A stretch of 64,000 nt of DNA from positions 92,659 to 156,658 of the forward strand of contig NZ_JBCDMV010000001.1 of NCBI RefSeq assembly GCF_038433135.1, read 5' to 3'. The notes below the pieces were generated by a model. That model saw only the letters and a program-made list of their open reading frames with translations, searched no databases and was not told the origin of the DNA. The translations under genes and the position numbers were made by a program. Origin of the DNA: Luteococcus sp038433135. GTDB lineage: Bacteria; Actinomycetota; Actinomycetes; Propionibacteriales; Propionibacteriaceae. Numbering within the stretch: the first letter of the stretch is position 1; every line of letters begins with the position of its first letter. Shown in pieces: positions 18,628 to 26,908 of this stretch.

Positions 18628-20091
18628 TCAGTCCTTGATCGCGGGAATGGTGCCGGTGTCCTCGGGGCTGGACAGCTCCTCCTCGACGGTGCGGCCCGGC
18701 AGCCGCACGACGAATTCCGCGCCACCCTCGGCGGAACGTCGCGCCGTGACCTGACCGCCGTGTGCATTGATCGTGTGGGCGACGATCGACAGGCCCAGGC
18801 CGGTGCCGGGGGTGTTGCGCGCCCGGTCGGAGCGGTAGAAACGGTCGAAGACGTGCGGCAGGTCCTCGTCGGCGATGCCGGGGCCCTGGTCGGCGATCCG
18901 CAGGGTGTCCCCGTCCATGTGGACGTGGATGGTGCCATTGGGCGGCGAGAACTTCACCGCATTGTCCAGCAGGTTGGTGACCGCGCGCTCCAGGGTGTCC
19001 GGCTCACCGACCAGGAAGAGCGGGTTCAGCTCGACGTCGAAGTTCAGCCCCGGACCGCGACGCTTGGCGCGCACGATGGCCGATTCCACCACGTCGCGGA
19101 AGTCCAGCGGCTCCGGATTGGCGGTCACCCTGTCCTCCCGGGAGAGCTGCACCAGGTCACCCACCAGCGAGGTGAACTCGCCCAGCTGGGCGGCGATGTC
19201 GTGCAGGATCTCGCCCCGGGCGCCCTCCGGCAGCATGCCGCTCTTCTCGTCGGCCACCAACAGCTCGATATTGGTCCGCATCGACGTCAGCGGGGTGCGC
19301 AACTCGTGCCCGGCGTCGGCGATCAGCCGCTTCTGTCGTTCACGCGACGAGCTGAGCGAGTTCAGCATGGTGTTGAAGGATCGGGTCAGGTCACCCAGTT
19401 CGTCGTCGGAGTGGATCTCGATCGGAGTCAGCTCGTCGGTCTCGGTGACGTGGGCCACCGCGCCGGAAAGATTGCGCAGCGGGCGCATCGCTTGCCGGGC
19501 GGAGAGCCAGCCCAGGAAGATCGAGAGCAGCACGCCGATTCCGCCGGTGGTGATCATGGTCAGCCACAGCCAGTCCAGGGTCCGTTCGGTGGGGGCCAGT
19601 GGCCGGGCCATCACCAGGGCGTAGCGGTCCTCCTGGATGCTCTGCGGCACCGCGACCATCCGGTAGGAGACGCCATGGCCGTCGATCACGGTGCGGGCGG
19701 TTGTGCCCTGCTGGATTCGGGCCACGGCCAGTTCGTCGTCGCCGGGCTCCATCGGAGTGGAGGCTCCGTTGACCTGCTGCACCTTGCCGTCGCTGGCCAG
19801 CAGCATCAGGGTCACATTGGCGGCACGCAGGGCATCGGCGTTCAGCCCGCCCATGCTCTCCACGTCCTGCTCGATCTGCGCGGCGGAGAAGGAGGCGACG
19901 TCGATGAGTTCGTTGTCCAGCTGGTTGTACAGGCTGAACCTGGTCATCCAGTAGGCACCCGTGGACACCAGCATCACCGCGATGCTCACCGCGAGCACGG
20001 ACAGCCACACCAACCGTCGGCTCAGCGACGCGCGGCGCGTCGTCCCGTTCCCCCAGGGGAGGAGCCGAGCCGCGTGGTCAAGGGGATTCAC
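18628..20091 (-). CDS. Sensor histidine kinase, MprB-like
   Basis: A 487-residue kinase: a first membrane helix (about residues 28-48), an extracytoplasmic domain, a second helix near residue 175-195 (LTMITTGGIGVLLSIFLGWL), a HAMP linker, a HisKA domain with the phospho-acceptor in ADAGHELRTPLTSMR (near residue 258), and a HATPase_c domain (NLLDNAVKFSPPNG, DQGPGIADEDLPHVFDRFY, GTGLGLSIV). This architecture and sequence are close to mycobacterial MprB, a cell-envelope stress sensor, and to related TrcS/TcrY kinases. The gene lies 52 bp downstream of its probable partner regulator at 20144-20830. Confidence 0.88.
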   Translation of the reverse strand: MNPLDHAARLLPWGNGTTRRASLSRRLVWLSVLAVSIAVMLVSTGAYWMTRFSLYNQLDNELIDVASFSAAQIEQDVESMGGLNADALRAANVTLMLLASDGKVQQVNGASTPMEPGDDELAVARIQQGTTARTVIDGHGVSYRMVAVPQSIQEDRYALVMARPLAPTERTLDWLWLTMITTGGIGVLLSIFLGWLSARQAMRPLRNLSGAVAHVTETDELTPIEIHSDDELGDLTRSFNTMLNSLSSSRERQKRLIADAGHELRTPLTSMRTNIELLVADEKSGMLPEGARGEILHDIAAQLGEFTSLVGDLVQLSREDRVTANPEPLDFRDVVESAIVRAKRRGPGLNFDVELNPLFLVGEPDTLERAVTNLLDNAVKFSPPNGTIHVHMDGDTLRIADQGPGIADEDLPHVFDRFYRSDRARNTPGTGLGLSIVAHTINAHGGQVTARRSAEGGAEFVVRLPGRTVEEELSSPEDTGTIPAIKD

Positions 20092-20143
20092 GATGAGGTG
20101 CCTGTCAGGAAGTGATGGGTCGCCGGGAGTTCACCCCGGCGGA

Positions 20144-20830
20144 TCACGGCGGGGTTTCACGCAGCACGTAGCCGATGCCGCGCACCGTGTGGATCAGGCG
20201 CGATTCGCCCTCCGTCTCGGTCTTGCGACGCAGGTAGCCGATGTAGACCTCAAGGGAGTTGGCGGTGGTGGGGAAGTCGAAACCCCAGACCTCGTTCAAC
20301 AGCCAGCCGCGCTCCAGCACCCGTCGGGGATGCTCCATGAAGACCTGCAGCAGGGCGAACTCGGTACGGGTCAGGCTGATCTTGCGCCCGCCACGGGAGA
20401 CCTCGCGGGTCTGGGTGTCCAGGATCAGGTCGTCGAAGACCAGCGTCTCGCTGCCAGCCTCCCGCTCCGGGCGGGACCGCCGGGTCAGTGCCCGCACCCG
20501 GGCGAGCAATTCGTCCAGCGCGAAGGGCTTGACCATGTAGTCGTCGGCGCCGGCATCCAGCCCGTCCACCCGGTCACCGACGGCGTCGCGGGCGGTGAGG
20601 ATCAGGATCGGCACGTCATTGCCGGTCTGGCGCAGCATCCGGGTGGTCTCCAGGCCATCCAGCCGGGGCATCATCACGTCCATGATCACGGCCTCGGCCT
20701 TGATCGCGGAGAGCTTGGCCAGCGCCTCCAGACCGTCGGCGGCGGTACTCACCTCATACCCGCTGTACTGCATGGAACGGGCCAAGGAGTCGCGGACTGC
20801 CTGGTCGTCGTCAACCACGAGGATGTGCAT
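20144..20830 (-). CDS. OmpR/PhoB-family response regulator, MprA-like
   Basis: A 228-residue regulator with a receiver domain (ILVVDDDQAV, phospho-acceptor Asp in VIMDVMMPRLDG, Lys in YMVKPFALDELLARVRAL) and a winged-helix DNA-binding domain (SRGGRKISLTRTEFALLQVF, ANSLEVYIGYLRRKTE, IHTVRGIGYVLR). It is the likely partner of the MprB-like kinase downstream. The ATG at 20830 begins the receiver domain exactly; a frame extending to 20938 adds only antisense-like residues. No good Shine-Dalgarno lies at close range (GGAGG is about 15 nt away). Confidence 0.9.
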   Translation of the reverse strand: MHILVVDDDQAVRDSLARSMQYSGYEVSTAADGLEALAKLSAIKAEAVIMDVMMPRLDGLETTRMLRQTGNDVPILILTARDAVGDRVDGLDAGADDYMVKPFALDELLARVRALTRRSRPEREAGSETLVFDDLILDTQTREVSRGGRKISLTRTEFALLQVFMEHPRRVLERGWLLNEVWGFDFPTTANSLEVYIGYLRRKTETEGESRLIHTVRGIGYVLRETPP

Positions 20831-20885
20831 GAGGCATAGCTTGCCACCTCCCACCGACAATTCTCGACCGGAGGGTCGCCGGGTC

Positions 20886-22091
20886 TCAGTAACGCGTTGC
20901 TGGGCGACGCGTTCCCAGCGCGACGGCCAGCAACGCAAGGCCCACCAGCGACGCCGTCAGGGCCGTCACCCCCGGCCAGGCCCAGCCGCTCCACGCCCAG
21001 CCGGCCGCGGTCCCGGCCAGCGAACTGCCCAGGTAGTAGGCGAACAGGTAGAGCGACGCGGCCTGCCCGGTGCCCAGCCCGTGCTGGACCGCATTGGCGG
21101 CCACCCAGCCGCTGGCCACCCCGTGCGCGGCGAAGAAGCCGACGGTGATCAGCGACAGGCCCAGCACCACCAGCCACAACGGCCGGGCGGCGCTGACCGC
21201 GATCCCCGCCAGGTGGATCGCCAAGCCACCCAGGGCCACGGTTGCCATCCCATGCTCCTCGGCGGCCCGGCCCGCCCGGGCGGAACTCCAGGAGCCGAAG
21301 GCGTAGACCAGGAAGACCATGCCGGCCATTCCCACCGAGAGGTGGTACGGCGCCGACTCCAACCGGAAGCCCATCGCATTGAAGCAGGCGACGAAGGCCC
21401 CCATCCCGCAGCCGGAGAGCGTCATCAACGCCAGTTGCACCCGGTTGCGCAGCAGGGCGATGGTCTTGGCGGTCAGCCGCGACGGGTGCAGCGGCTGCGA
21501 CGTGAAGTTGCGGCTGGGCGGTAGCAGGATCCGCACCGCAAGGGCGCAGGCCAGGGCCATCAGACCGATTCCGCCGATCGCCCACCGCCAGCCGAAGATC
21601 TCGGCCAGGGCCCCGCTGACCAGCCGGCCCGACATACCGCCCAGCGCCGTGCCGCCGATGTACAGACCGGTGGCTCTCCCCGCCGCTCCCGCGTCGATCT
21701 CCTCCCGGAGGTAGGCGACCGCAACCGCAGGCAGGCCAGCGACACAGGCGCCGAGCAGCGCCCGCAGGGCGAGCAGCAGCGGCCAGCTGGGGCTCAGGGC
21801 GGTCGCCAGGGTGACCAGGCTGCAGGCAAAGAGGCTGGTCAGCATCACCTTGGTGCGGCCGATCGCGTCGGAGATCGGGCCGAGGAAGAGCAGCGCAATG
21901 CCAAGCGTCACGGTGCTGGCGGAGACGCTCAGCGCCGTCTCGGCCGGGGTGATCCCGAAGACCGTGCCCAGCGTCGGCAGCAGCGGCTGGGTGCAGTAGA
22001 GGGTGGCGAAGGTCACCAGCCCGGCCAGGAAGAGCGCGACGGTGGTCCGCCGGTAGCCGCTCTCCCCGGGCCGGTGGCCGGTGCTGGTCAC
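20886..22091 (-). CDS. MFS transporter, YnfM-like
   Basis: A 401-residue major facilitator protein with 12 predicted helices. The loop between helices 2 and 3 has the signature GPISDAIGRTKVMLTSLF, and helix 5 has the TGLYIGGTALGGMSGRLVSG sequence characteristic of the YnfM/drug-proton antiporter type. Helix 1 includes TLYCTQPLLPTLGTVFGI, also typical of that group. It should be a proton-driven exporter of small molecules; the cargo is unknown. Its ATG overlaps the stop of the S51-peptidase fusion gene upstream (4 bp), so the two are co-translated, which suggests a joint physiological role. Confidence 0.87.
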   Translation of the reverse strand: MTSTGHRPGESGYRRTTVALFLAGLVTFATLYCTQPLLPTLGTVFGITPAETALSVSASTVTLGIALLFLGPISDAIGRTKVMLTSLFACSLVTLATALSPSWPLLLALRALLGACVAGLPAVAVAYLREEIDAGAAGRATGLYIGGTALGGMSGRLVSGALAEIFGWRWAIGGIGLMALACALAVRILLPPSRNFTSQPLHPSRLTAKTIALLRNRVQLALMTLSGCGMGAFVACFNAMGFRLESAPYHLSVGMAGMVFLVYAFGSWSSARAGRAAEEHGMATVALGGLAIHLAGIAVSAARPLWLVVLGLSLITVGFFAAHGVASGWVAANAVQHGLGTGQAASLYLFAYYLGSSLAGTAAGWAWSGWAWPGVTALTASLVGLALLAVALGTRRPATRY

Positions 22092-23650
22092 TTCTGGCGT
22101 GACGCGTCCTCGTCCACGGCTGCCTCGACGGGCTCGGCCATCGGGGGTGCGTCTGCCTCGGGCACGGTCTCGGCGACGATCGCCTCGGTCCCAACCGCGG
22201 TCGTGGAGTCGGCGTTGGTCTCAACCACGGTCCCCGAGCTTGTCGAGGGGTCATCCGCAAGCGCGTCCGTGCCGATCCCTTCCGCGAAGGCCGCATCCGG
22301 GGTGCTGGTCTCCACCGGGCCCGACGGCAGCCCGCCGAAGGCCTCCAGCAAGGGCTGCGCGGGTTCGGTCTCGGGGGCCTCGACGGGCTCGGCCATCGTG
22401 GTCCCGTCGGCTTCGGGCTGGGGCTCAGCCATGGTCCCCGAGCTTGTCGAGGGGTTCTCCTCAGATTCGGCCTCGATGGCAGCAGCCTCGGCGGCGGCAA
22501 CCGCGGCCAAGCGCTCGGCCTCGGCCTTCTCCGCGGCCACGCGCTCGGCCTCCTGCTCGGCCGCGCGGCGCTCGGCCTCGGCCTTCTCCGCGGCCACGCG
22601 CTCGGCCTCGGCCTTCTCCGCGGCCACGCGCTCGGCCTCGGCCTTCTCCGCGGCCACGCGCTCGGCCTCCGCCTTCTCGTCGGCGATCCGCTGCTTCTCC
22701 GCATCGCGTTCGGCCCGGGCCTTCTCCTCGGCCTCGATCCGTTCGGCCTCCACGCGTCGCTGCTCGGCCAGCTCGGCCTGGCGGGCCTCGCGCGCTGCCG
22801 CAAGCTGGCGCTCCTTCTCGGCCTGCTCCTCGGCAGCCTTGCGCTCCGCCTCGCGTCGCGCCTCGGCCTCCGCGCGGGCCGCTTCGCGTTCGGCGGCCAG
22901 GAATCCCTCATGGCGCTCCAGCTCGGCCTTGCTGGATTCATGGCGCACCACGATCGCGGTGCCCTCCTTGGTCAGCCAGTGGATTCGCTGCTGGCCCTCG
23001 ACGACGGTGCGTCCGCTGACCGGGTCGATCACCAGGCAGGTGCCCTCGTCGATCGAGACGACGGTGGTCACCTCGCCCTTCTCCAACGCGGCCAGCCCGG
23101 AACCCAGCCCGGCGACGTCCCCATGCACGTCGACGGCGGGGCCGATCAACCCCAGCCCCTCGCGCATCTCGAACTCTTCCAGACCCTCGCCCCACACCTC
23201 GGGGACGATCTGGCGGCCCCGGAACTTCCAGCCGCCCACGATGGCCCGCTTGCCCACCACCATTGCGCCGGCGGAGAAGCCCAGATAGGGCACCCCGCGA
23301 CGCACCAGCTTGGCGATCAGATCCCGGTGCGGACGCAGCGCATCCAGGTAGCCGGGGGTCCAGCCGCCGGCCACCACCAGAGCTGCGAGTTCCTCGGGTG
23401 CCTCGGGCCAGGCCGTGGTGTTCTGCGACGCATCCGGCTCGTCATCCAGCCAGACCGGCACGATCTCCGCCTCCGGCCAGCGCGCGCTGATCGGATCCGC
23501 GTACCCGGCCAGTGCGTCGCCCACCTCCTCCTGGGTACCCAGCAGGGCGATCGCAATCCGGGTGCCACGCTTCTTTGCGGACTCGACGAACTGGTCGTGG
23601 ACGCTGTCTAGGGTGTCGGCGGGGCCGCCTCCGACGAGGTACATGGTCAT
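22088..23650 (-). CDS. Peptidase S51-like protein with long coiled-coil and repeat-derived tail
   Basis: The 520-residue product has three parts. Residues 1-230 match the peptidase S51/cyanophycinase-like fold (class I glutamine-amidotransferase-like), with a nucleophile elbow GFSAGAM and downstream AVDVHGDVAG. Residues 235-385 are an Ala/Glu/Arg/Lys-rich coiled coil, partly encoded by tandem 30-bp units. Residues 390-520 are acidic, disordered and contain four in-frame REP-like units giving PSTSSGT and AEPVEA peptides. The N-terminal domain alone is the length of the usual family member, so the coiled coil and tail are extra. The substrate is unknown; dipeptidase E or cyanophycinase activity is possible. 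It is coupled to the MFS gene by a 4-bp overlap. Confidence 0.75.
   Translation of the reverse strand: MTMYLVGGGPADTLDSVHDQFVESAKKRGTRIAIALLGTQEEVGDALAGYADPISARWPEAEIVPVWLDDEPDASQNTTAWPEAPEELAALVVAGGWTPGYLDALRPHRDLIAKLVRRGVPYLGFSAGAMVVGKRAIVGGWKFRGRQIVPEVWGEGLEEFEMREGLGLIGPAVDVHGDVAGLGSGLAALEKGEVTTVVSIDEGTCLVIDPVSGRTVVEGQQRIHWLTKEGTAIVVRHESSKAELERHEGFLAAEREAARAEAEARREAERKAAEEQAEKERQLAAAREARQAELAEQRRVEAERIEAEEKARAERDAEKQRIADEKAEAERVAAEKAEAERVAAEKAEAERVAAEKAEAERRAAEQEAERVAAEKAEAERLAAVAAAEAAAIEAESEENPSTSSGTMAEPQPEADGTTMAEPVEAPETEPAQPLLEAFGGLPSGPVETSTPDAAFAEGIGTDALADDPSTSSGTVVETNADSTTAVGTEAIVAETVPEADAPPMAEPVEAAVDEDASRQK
22123..22454. repeat. Two in-frame REP-like pairs
   Basis: CCTCGACGGGCTCGGC at 22123-22138 pairs with CCCCGAGCTTGTCGAGGGG at 22232-22250; the same two units recur at 22378-22393 and 22436-22454. 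All lie inside the S51-fusion gene and keep its frame. Confidence 0.8.
22511..22680. repeat. Tandem 30-bp coding repeats
   Basis: The 30-bp unit beginning CTCGGCCTCGGCCTTCTCCG is repeated exactly at 22571-22600, 22601-22630 and 22631-22660, with a partial unit after and degenerate units before (22511-22570). It encodes a ten-residue AEKAEAERVA unit of the coiled coil. Confidence 0.88.
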
Positions 23651-23741
23651 GCAGCCAGACTAGTCAGCGCTCTGGCTTGGGGGAACCTGAGCTGACCCCG
23701 CTCACTCCTAACCTGTCCTCGACGCCCGCGAAAGGAAGCCC

Positions 23742-24116
23742 ATGCCCCAGCCTGCCGATGCCCTGCACACGTCCCGCGCGAACCTGGTGGTCAAGCCCAG
23801 CAACCTCCTGGAGACGGTGTTGGCCTGGCAGCCGCTGCAGCTGCTCACGGGCATCTACGGAACCATCAGCCTGGGCGGTCACCTGTATGTCACGCCCACC
23901 GAACTCACCTTCATCCCGCACGCGGTCAACGCGTCGCACACCGAGCTGCACATCCCGCTGGGTGACATCACGGATCTGCGGACGCAGCAGAAGCTGATCG
24001 CCGCGTTGCTGATCGTCACCACCGTCACGGGCGAGGAGCTCCGGCTGGTCAGCTGGAAGCGTGACGAGGTCATCTCCGCGGTGCACCAGGCACGCGGCAC
24101 CACGCCGGCGACCTGA
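23742..24116 (+). CDS. Small protein with GRAM/PH-like fold
   Basis: A 124-residue soluble protein without a signal or membrane segment. The sequence GHLYVTPTELTFIPHAVN, HTELHIPLGDITDLRTQ and ELRLVSWKRDEVISAVHQA follows the strand-and-helix order of GRAM-domain proteins, which usually bind lipids or mediate membrane contact. AAAGGAAG precedes the ATG at good spacing. The gene diverges from the S51-fusion gene and converges with deoC. The function is unknown; the GRAM-like call is by pattern and is moderately sure. Confidence 0.6.
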   Translation: MPQPADALHTSRANLVVKPSNLLETVLAWQPLQLLTGIYGTISLGGHLYVTPTELTFIPHAVNASHTELHIPLGDITDLRTQQKLIAALLIVTTVTGEELRLVSWKRDEVISAVHQARGTTPAT

Positions 24117-24150
24117 TCCTGTTTCCCGGGCAGCCGGTTCTCTCAGCGAC

Positions 24151-24201
24151 TCAGGCCAGGGATTCCAGTTCATCCAGAATCCGAGGTGCTGCCGACTTCA
24201 G
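24151..24201 (-). pseudogene. Possible displaced 3' end of a tyrosine-phosphatase gene
   Basis: Downstream of and partly overlapping the deoC stop, in another frame, the minus strand encodes LKSAAPRILDELESLA followed by a stop. This resembles the end of the low-molecular-weight phosphatase at 28612 (RAVPRILDELEVK, stop), with synonymous differences in nearly every codon. The two ends bracket the 24198-28459 cassette. It may be a remnant left by insertion at the phosphatase 3' end, or chance similarity of a short stretch. Confidence 0.3.
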
Positions 24202-24866
24202 CCTTGGGTCAGTGAGTCCAAGACGGTGGCGGAGGCAGACAGACCCAGCCGGGTGGCGCCTGCGGCAACCATGGCCAACGCGGTCCGGCCGTCCCGGATG
24301 CCACCGGATGCCTTGACACCTAGCCGTGGTGACACCGTCTTGGCCATCAGCTCCACCGCATGCACGCTGGCGCCTCCAGCTGGGTGGAAGCCGGTGCTGG
24401 TCTTGACGAAGTCCGCACCCGCGTCCTCTGCCGCTTGGCATACGCGCACGATGGTGTCGTCGTCCAGGGCAGCCGACTCGATGATCACCTTCAGCACCAC
24501 TGGGGCCGGGACAGCCTCGCGCACGGTACGGATCTCCGCCTCGACCAGATTGAAGTGACCCTCGAGAGCGTGCCGCAAGTTGATCACCATGTCGATCTCG
24601 TCGGCTCCCGCTCGCGCGGCCTGTCCCGCCTCGTATGCCTTTGTCTCAGCCGAGTGGGCCCCGGAAGGGAAGCCGCACACCACCGCCAGCTTGAGACCGT
24701 TCGGCACAGCGATTGGGAGGTGGCTCGGGGAAAGGCACACGGAGTAGGTGCCCAGCGCCGCAGCCTCATCGATAAGCAGACGGATCTGTTCGAGTGTCGC
24801 CTCGGGCTTCAGCAGGGTGTGGTCGATCATCCGGGCGAGTTCGGGGCGAGTGGGGAAGCTGGTCAT
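24198..24866 (-). CDS. deoC: Deoxyribose-phosphate aldolase
   Basis: A 222-residue class I aldolase. Family landmarks are DHTLLKPEAT at the amino terminus, the acidic EIDMVINLRHAL block, VLKVIIES, the Schiff-base lysine in VKTSTGF, and the proton-relay lysine in VKASGGIRDG. It splits 2-deoxy-D-ribose 5-phosphate into glyceraldehyde 3-phosphate and acetaldehyde. The ATG at 24866 follows GAAAGGAAC and is preferred to 24881. It is the last gene of a four-gene minus-strand unit with a SorC-type regulator, a zinc dehydrogenase and an FGGY kinase; no nucleoside phosphorylase or deoA/deoB is present, so the substrate may come from a sugar or polyol instead of nucleosides. Confidence 0.93.
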   Translation of the reverse strand: MTSFPTRPELARMIDHTLLKPEATLEQIRLLIDEAAALGTYSVCLSPSHLPIAVPNGLKLAVVCGFPSGAHSAETKAYEAGQAARAGADEIDMVINLRHALEGHFNLVEAEIRTVREAVPAPVVLKVIIESAALDDDTIVRVCQAAEDAGADFVKTSTGFHPAGGASVHAVELMAKTVSPRLGVKASGGIRDGRTALAMVAAGATRLGLSASATVLDSLTQG

Positions 24867-24877
24867 GTCTGTTCCTT

Positions 24878-25837
24878 TCATTGGGCTGGCACCGCATCAT
24901 CGAGCAACGTCGTGGCTGTCCGCTGGTCAGTTACCAGCACGGTGCAGATTTTCTGATTGAGGGTGGCGCGGGCAATGGCGACTTTCTCGGGGCCTGCGCA
25001 CACCCCGATCGAGATCGGGATTGCACGAATATCGGCAAGGTCGAGGCCGATGGTGCGGGACTGCAGGTCCTCGTCTACTGGTTCGCCGTGGCAGTTGAGG
25101 AATCTGGCCAGCACGTCGCCCACGGCCCCGCGTTCCCGGAGTCGATCAATCTGCTGGGCGGTGAGGCATCCTGACTGCACCAGAACGGATTCTCGAGTGG
25201 CGGCTCCCAGCGAGAACACGATCGCTTCGGCTGTGCGTGCGAGCTCCAGAACTCCCCTGATGGCCGGTTCGCGACGCAGTGCAGGTGCCAGCGCTAGGGA
25301 ATCGATGATCGCTGGGGCCGGAAGGAAGACCGGGGTACCGTTCGACTGCCGGGCCAATCGGGTGATGACCGAGGCCGGGTCGCCCCACCCCGGGTGGCTC
25401 AGGCCGCCGTTGGCCTGAACCACTGTTGCCCGCTCGGTCCACATTGAGGGAACTTGTTCAGCCAGTGCGGTCATCGTGTAGCCCCAGGACGCCGCGACGA
25501 TCCGAGGACCGGGTGAGAGGTCGGCCAGCGCATCCGCAGCTGCTCCCGCAACCAGACGCAGGTTGTCCTCGTGCTGGGCAGCCCCGGGCACAACGATGCT
25601 GGCCTGCAGTGCGAAGCGTTCCACCATGGCCTCCTCCAAGTCGTGACAGCGGGCCCGGGGGTGAACTATTCGGATCTGCACGACGCCGCGACGCTTGGCC
25701 TCGGCGAGCAGTCGCCCCACCTGCCAGCGAGTCAAGTGAAGTCGCAGGGCCACCTCCTGCTGAGTCAGGTCTCGCTCGTGGTAGAGCTCAGCCGCCCGTA
25801 GCAGGAGGTGGTCGTACTTGTCATCGCGTCGCGACAT
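24878..25837 (-). CDS. SorC-family sugar-binding transcriptional regulator
   Basis: A 319-residue regulator. The amino-terminal helix-turn-helix (ERDLTQQEVALRLHLTRWQVGRLLAEAKRRGVV, written here in parts: ERDLTQQEVALRL and TRWQVGRLLAEA) is followed by the SorC sugar-phosphate-binding domain (residues 60-319) with the typical IVAASWGYTMTALAE, AIVFSLGA, GAVGDVLARFLN and IPISIGVCAGPEKVAIARATL blocks. Such proteins bind phosphorylated sugars and control adjacent catabolic genes. It lies between deoC (11 bp) and the dehydrogenase gene (3 bp), so it is part of the operon it probably controls. An inverted repeat at 28568 upstream of the kinase is a candidate operator. Confidence 0.9.
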   Translation of the reverse strand: MSRRDDKYDHLLLRAAELYHERDLTQQEVALRLHLTRWQVGRLLAEAKRRGVVQIRIVHPRARCHDLEEAMVERFALQASIVVPGAAQHEDNLRLVAGAAADALADLSPGPRIVAASWGYTMTALAEQVPSMWTERATVVQANGGLSHPGWGDPASVITRLARQSNGTPVFLPAPAIIDSLALAPALRREPAIRGVLELARTAEAIVFSLGAATRESVLVQSGCLTAQQIDRLRERGAVGDVLARFLNCHGEPVDEDLQSRTIGLDLADIRAIPISIGVCAGPEKVAIARATLNQKICTVLVTDQRTATTLLDDAVPAQ

Positions 25838-25840
25838 TGC

Positions 25841-26890
25841 TCAGATCGCGCCGTTGGGGAGGAAGAGGACCTTCGACGAGATAACGCTGCGTTCGGCCAT
25901 CTGCTTGATCAGCACCGGCACCTGGTCCAGGGGCTCCTGATGGGTGATCATGAACTCCCACCGCAGATTCCCGCGGGCCATCTGATCTAGCGACGTGGTC
26001 CACTCGGCGCCCGGGAAGGGGGCAGAGAAGGAGTTCCACGAGCCGCAGATGTTGATCTCCAAGCGCATCAGCCGCGCCCAGGAAGCGTCACTTATGGTGA
26101 TGTCCTTGTTGGGGATTCCGATGAGCACCACGTCGCCATGCCGCGCGGCCATTCCGACCGCTTGGTCCACCACGGTCGGTACCCCGGAGGTCTCGATCAC
26201 GACATCGAACCCGTTGTCCATCAAGGGTTCCAGTTCTTCTCGGGTGATGGGAGCATGGTCGGCCCCGGCCTGCCGGGCGAGTTCTGCCTTCTCGGGGGCC
26301 ACGTCGACGGCGACGATCTCGCCGGCGCCCATGATTCGGGCCCACTGCACAGCGAACAGGCCAATCGGGCCGCCACCGCCCAACACCGCCACCCGGTGTC
26401 CGGCCCGCAGCTGCGTCCGCCAGATGGCGTGCAGTGCGATGGCTGCGGGGTCCACCATCGCCGCGGCGCGCGGGTCCAGACCGGCGGGAACTTTCAGCAA
26501 CAGGTGCGCGGGGCCAGCCACATACTCGGCGTAGGCGCCGTGCCGACGCGATCCGTAGTAGTCGTAGTTCTCACACAGGCTGAACTGGCCCTGCGCACAC
26601 GGCGGGCAGTCGAAGCAGGGCAGCATCGGAGGAACCGTCACCAGGTCCCCAACGGCCAGGTCGGTGACGCCCGAGCCCACCTCCTCGATCCATGCACTGA
26701 ACTCGTGACCACAGATCAAGGGCAGCTTGTGCGGGCCCTTTTTGAACATCCGGGCCAGGTCGGACCCGCACACGCCGCAGGCAGCGACCTTCATCAGCAC
26801 CTCGCCCTTGCCGGGAGAGGGCACCTCCATCTGCTCGATGCGGATGTCGTCCACCGCGTGCATCATGGCGACTTTCATCATTCTGGGCAT
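25841..26890 (-). CDS. Zinc-dependent medium-chain polyol(-phosphate) dehydrogenase, GatD-like
   Basis: A 349-residue MDR-superfamily dehydrogenase. The catalytic zinc ligands are in CGVCGSDLARMF (Cys) and ICGHEFSAW (His-Glu); the structural zinc lobe is the four-cysteine group CFDCPPCAQGQFSLC; the NAD-binding Rossmann motif is VLGGGGPIGLFAVQWA. The overall pattern resembles galactitol-1-phosphate and sorbitol dehydrogenases, so a polyol or polyol phosphate is the likely substrate. GAGAGAAG precedes the ATG at 26890. It stands between the FGGY kinase (18 bp) and the SorC-type regulator. The substrate is not determined by the sequence. Confidence 0.85.
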   Translation of the reverse strand: MPRMMKVAMMHAVDDIRIEQMEVPSPGKGEVLMKVAACGVCGSDLARMFKKGPHKLPLICGHEFSAWIEEVGSGVTDLAVGDLVTVPPMLPCFDCPPCAQGQFSLCENYDYYGSRRHGAYAEYVAGPAHLLLKVPAGLDPRAAAMVDPAAIALHAIWRTQLRAGHRVAVLGGGGPIGLFAVQWARIMGAGEIVAVDVAPEKAELARQAGADHAPITREELEPLMDNGFDVVIETSGVPTVVDQAVGMAARHGDVVLIGIPNKDITISDASWARLMRLEINICGSWNSFSAPFPGAEWTTSLDQMARGNLRWEFMITHQEPLDQVPVLIKQMAERSVISSKVLFLPNGAI

Positions 26891-26908
26891 ACTCTTCTCT
26901 CTGCTCGG

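Noticed and set aside
17193..18938. Long form of the amino acid permease starting near 18938
   Set aside because: The first 125 residues are the shadow of the histidine kinase gene; APC-type sequence begins at 18563.
22511..22680. Tandem 30-bp repeats considered as a CRISPR array
   Set aside because: Units are contiguous with no spacers and encode a coiled coil.
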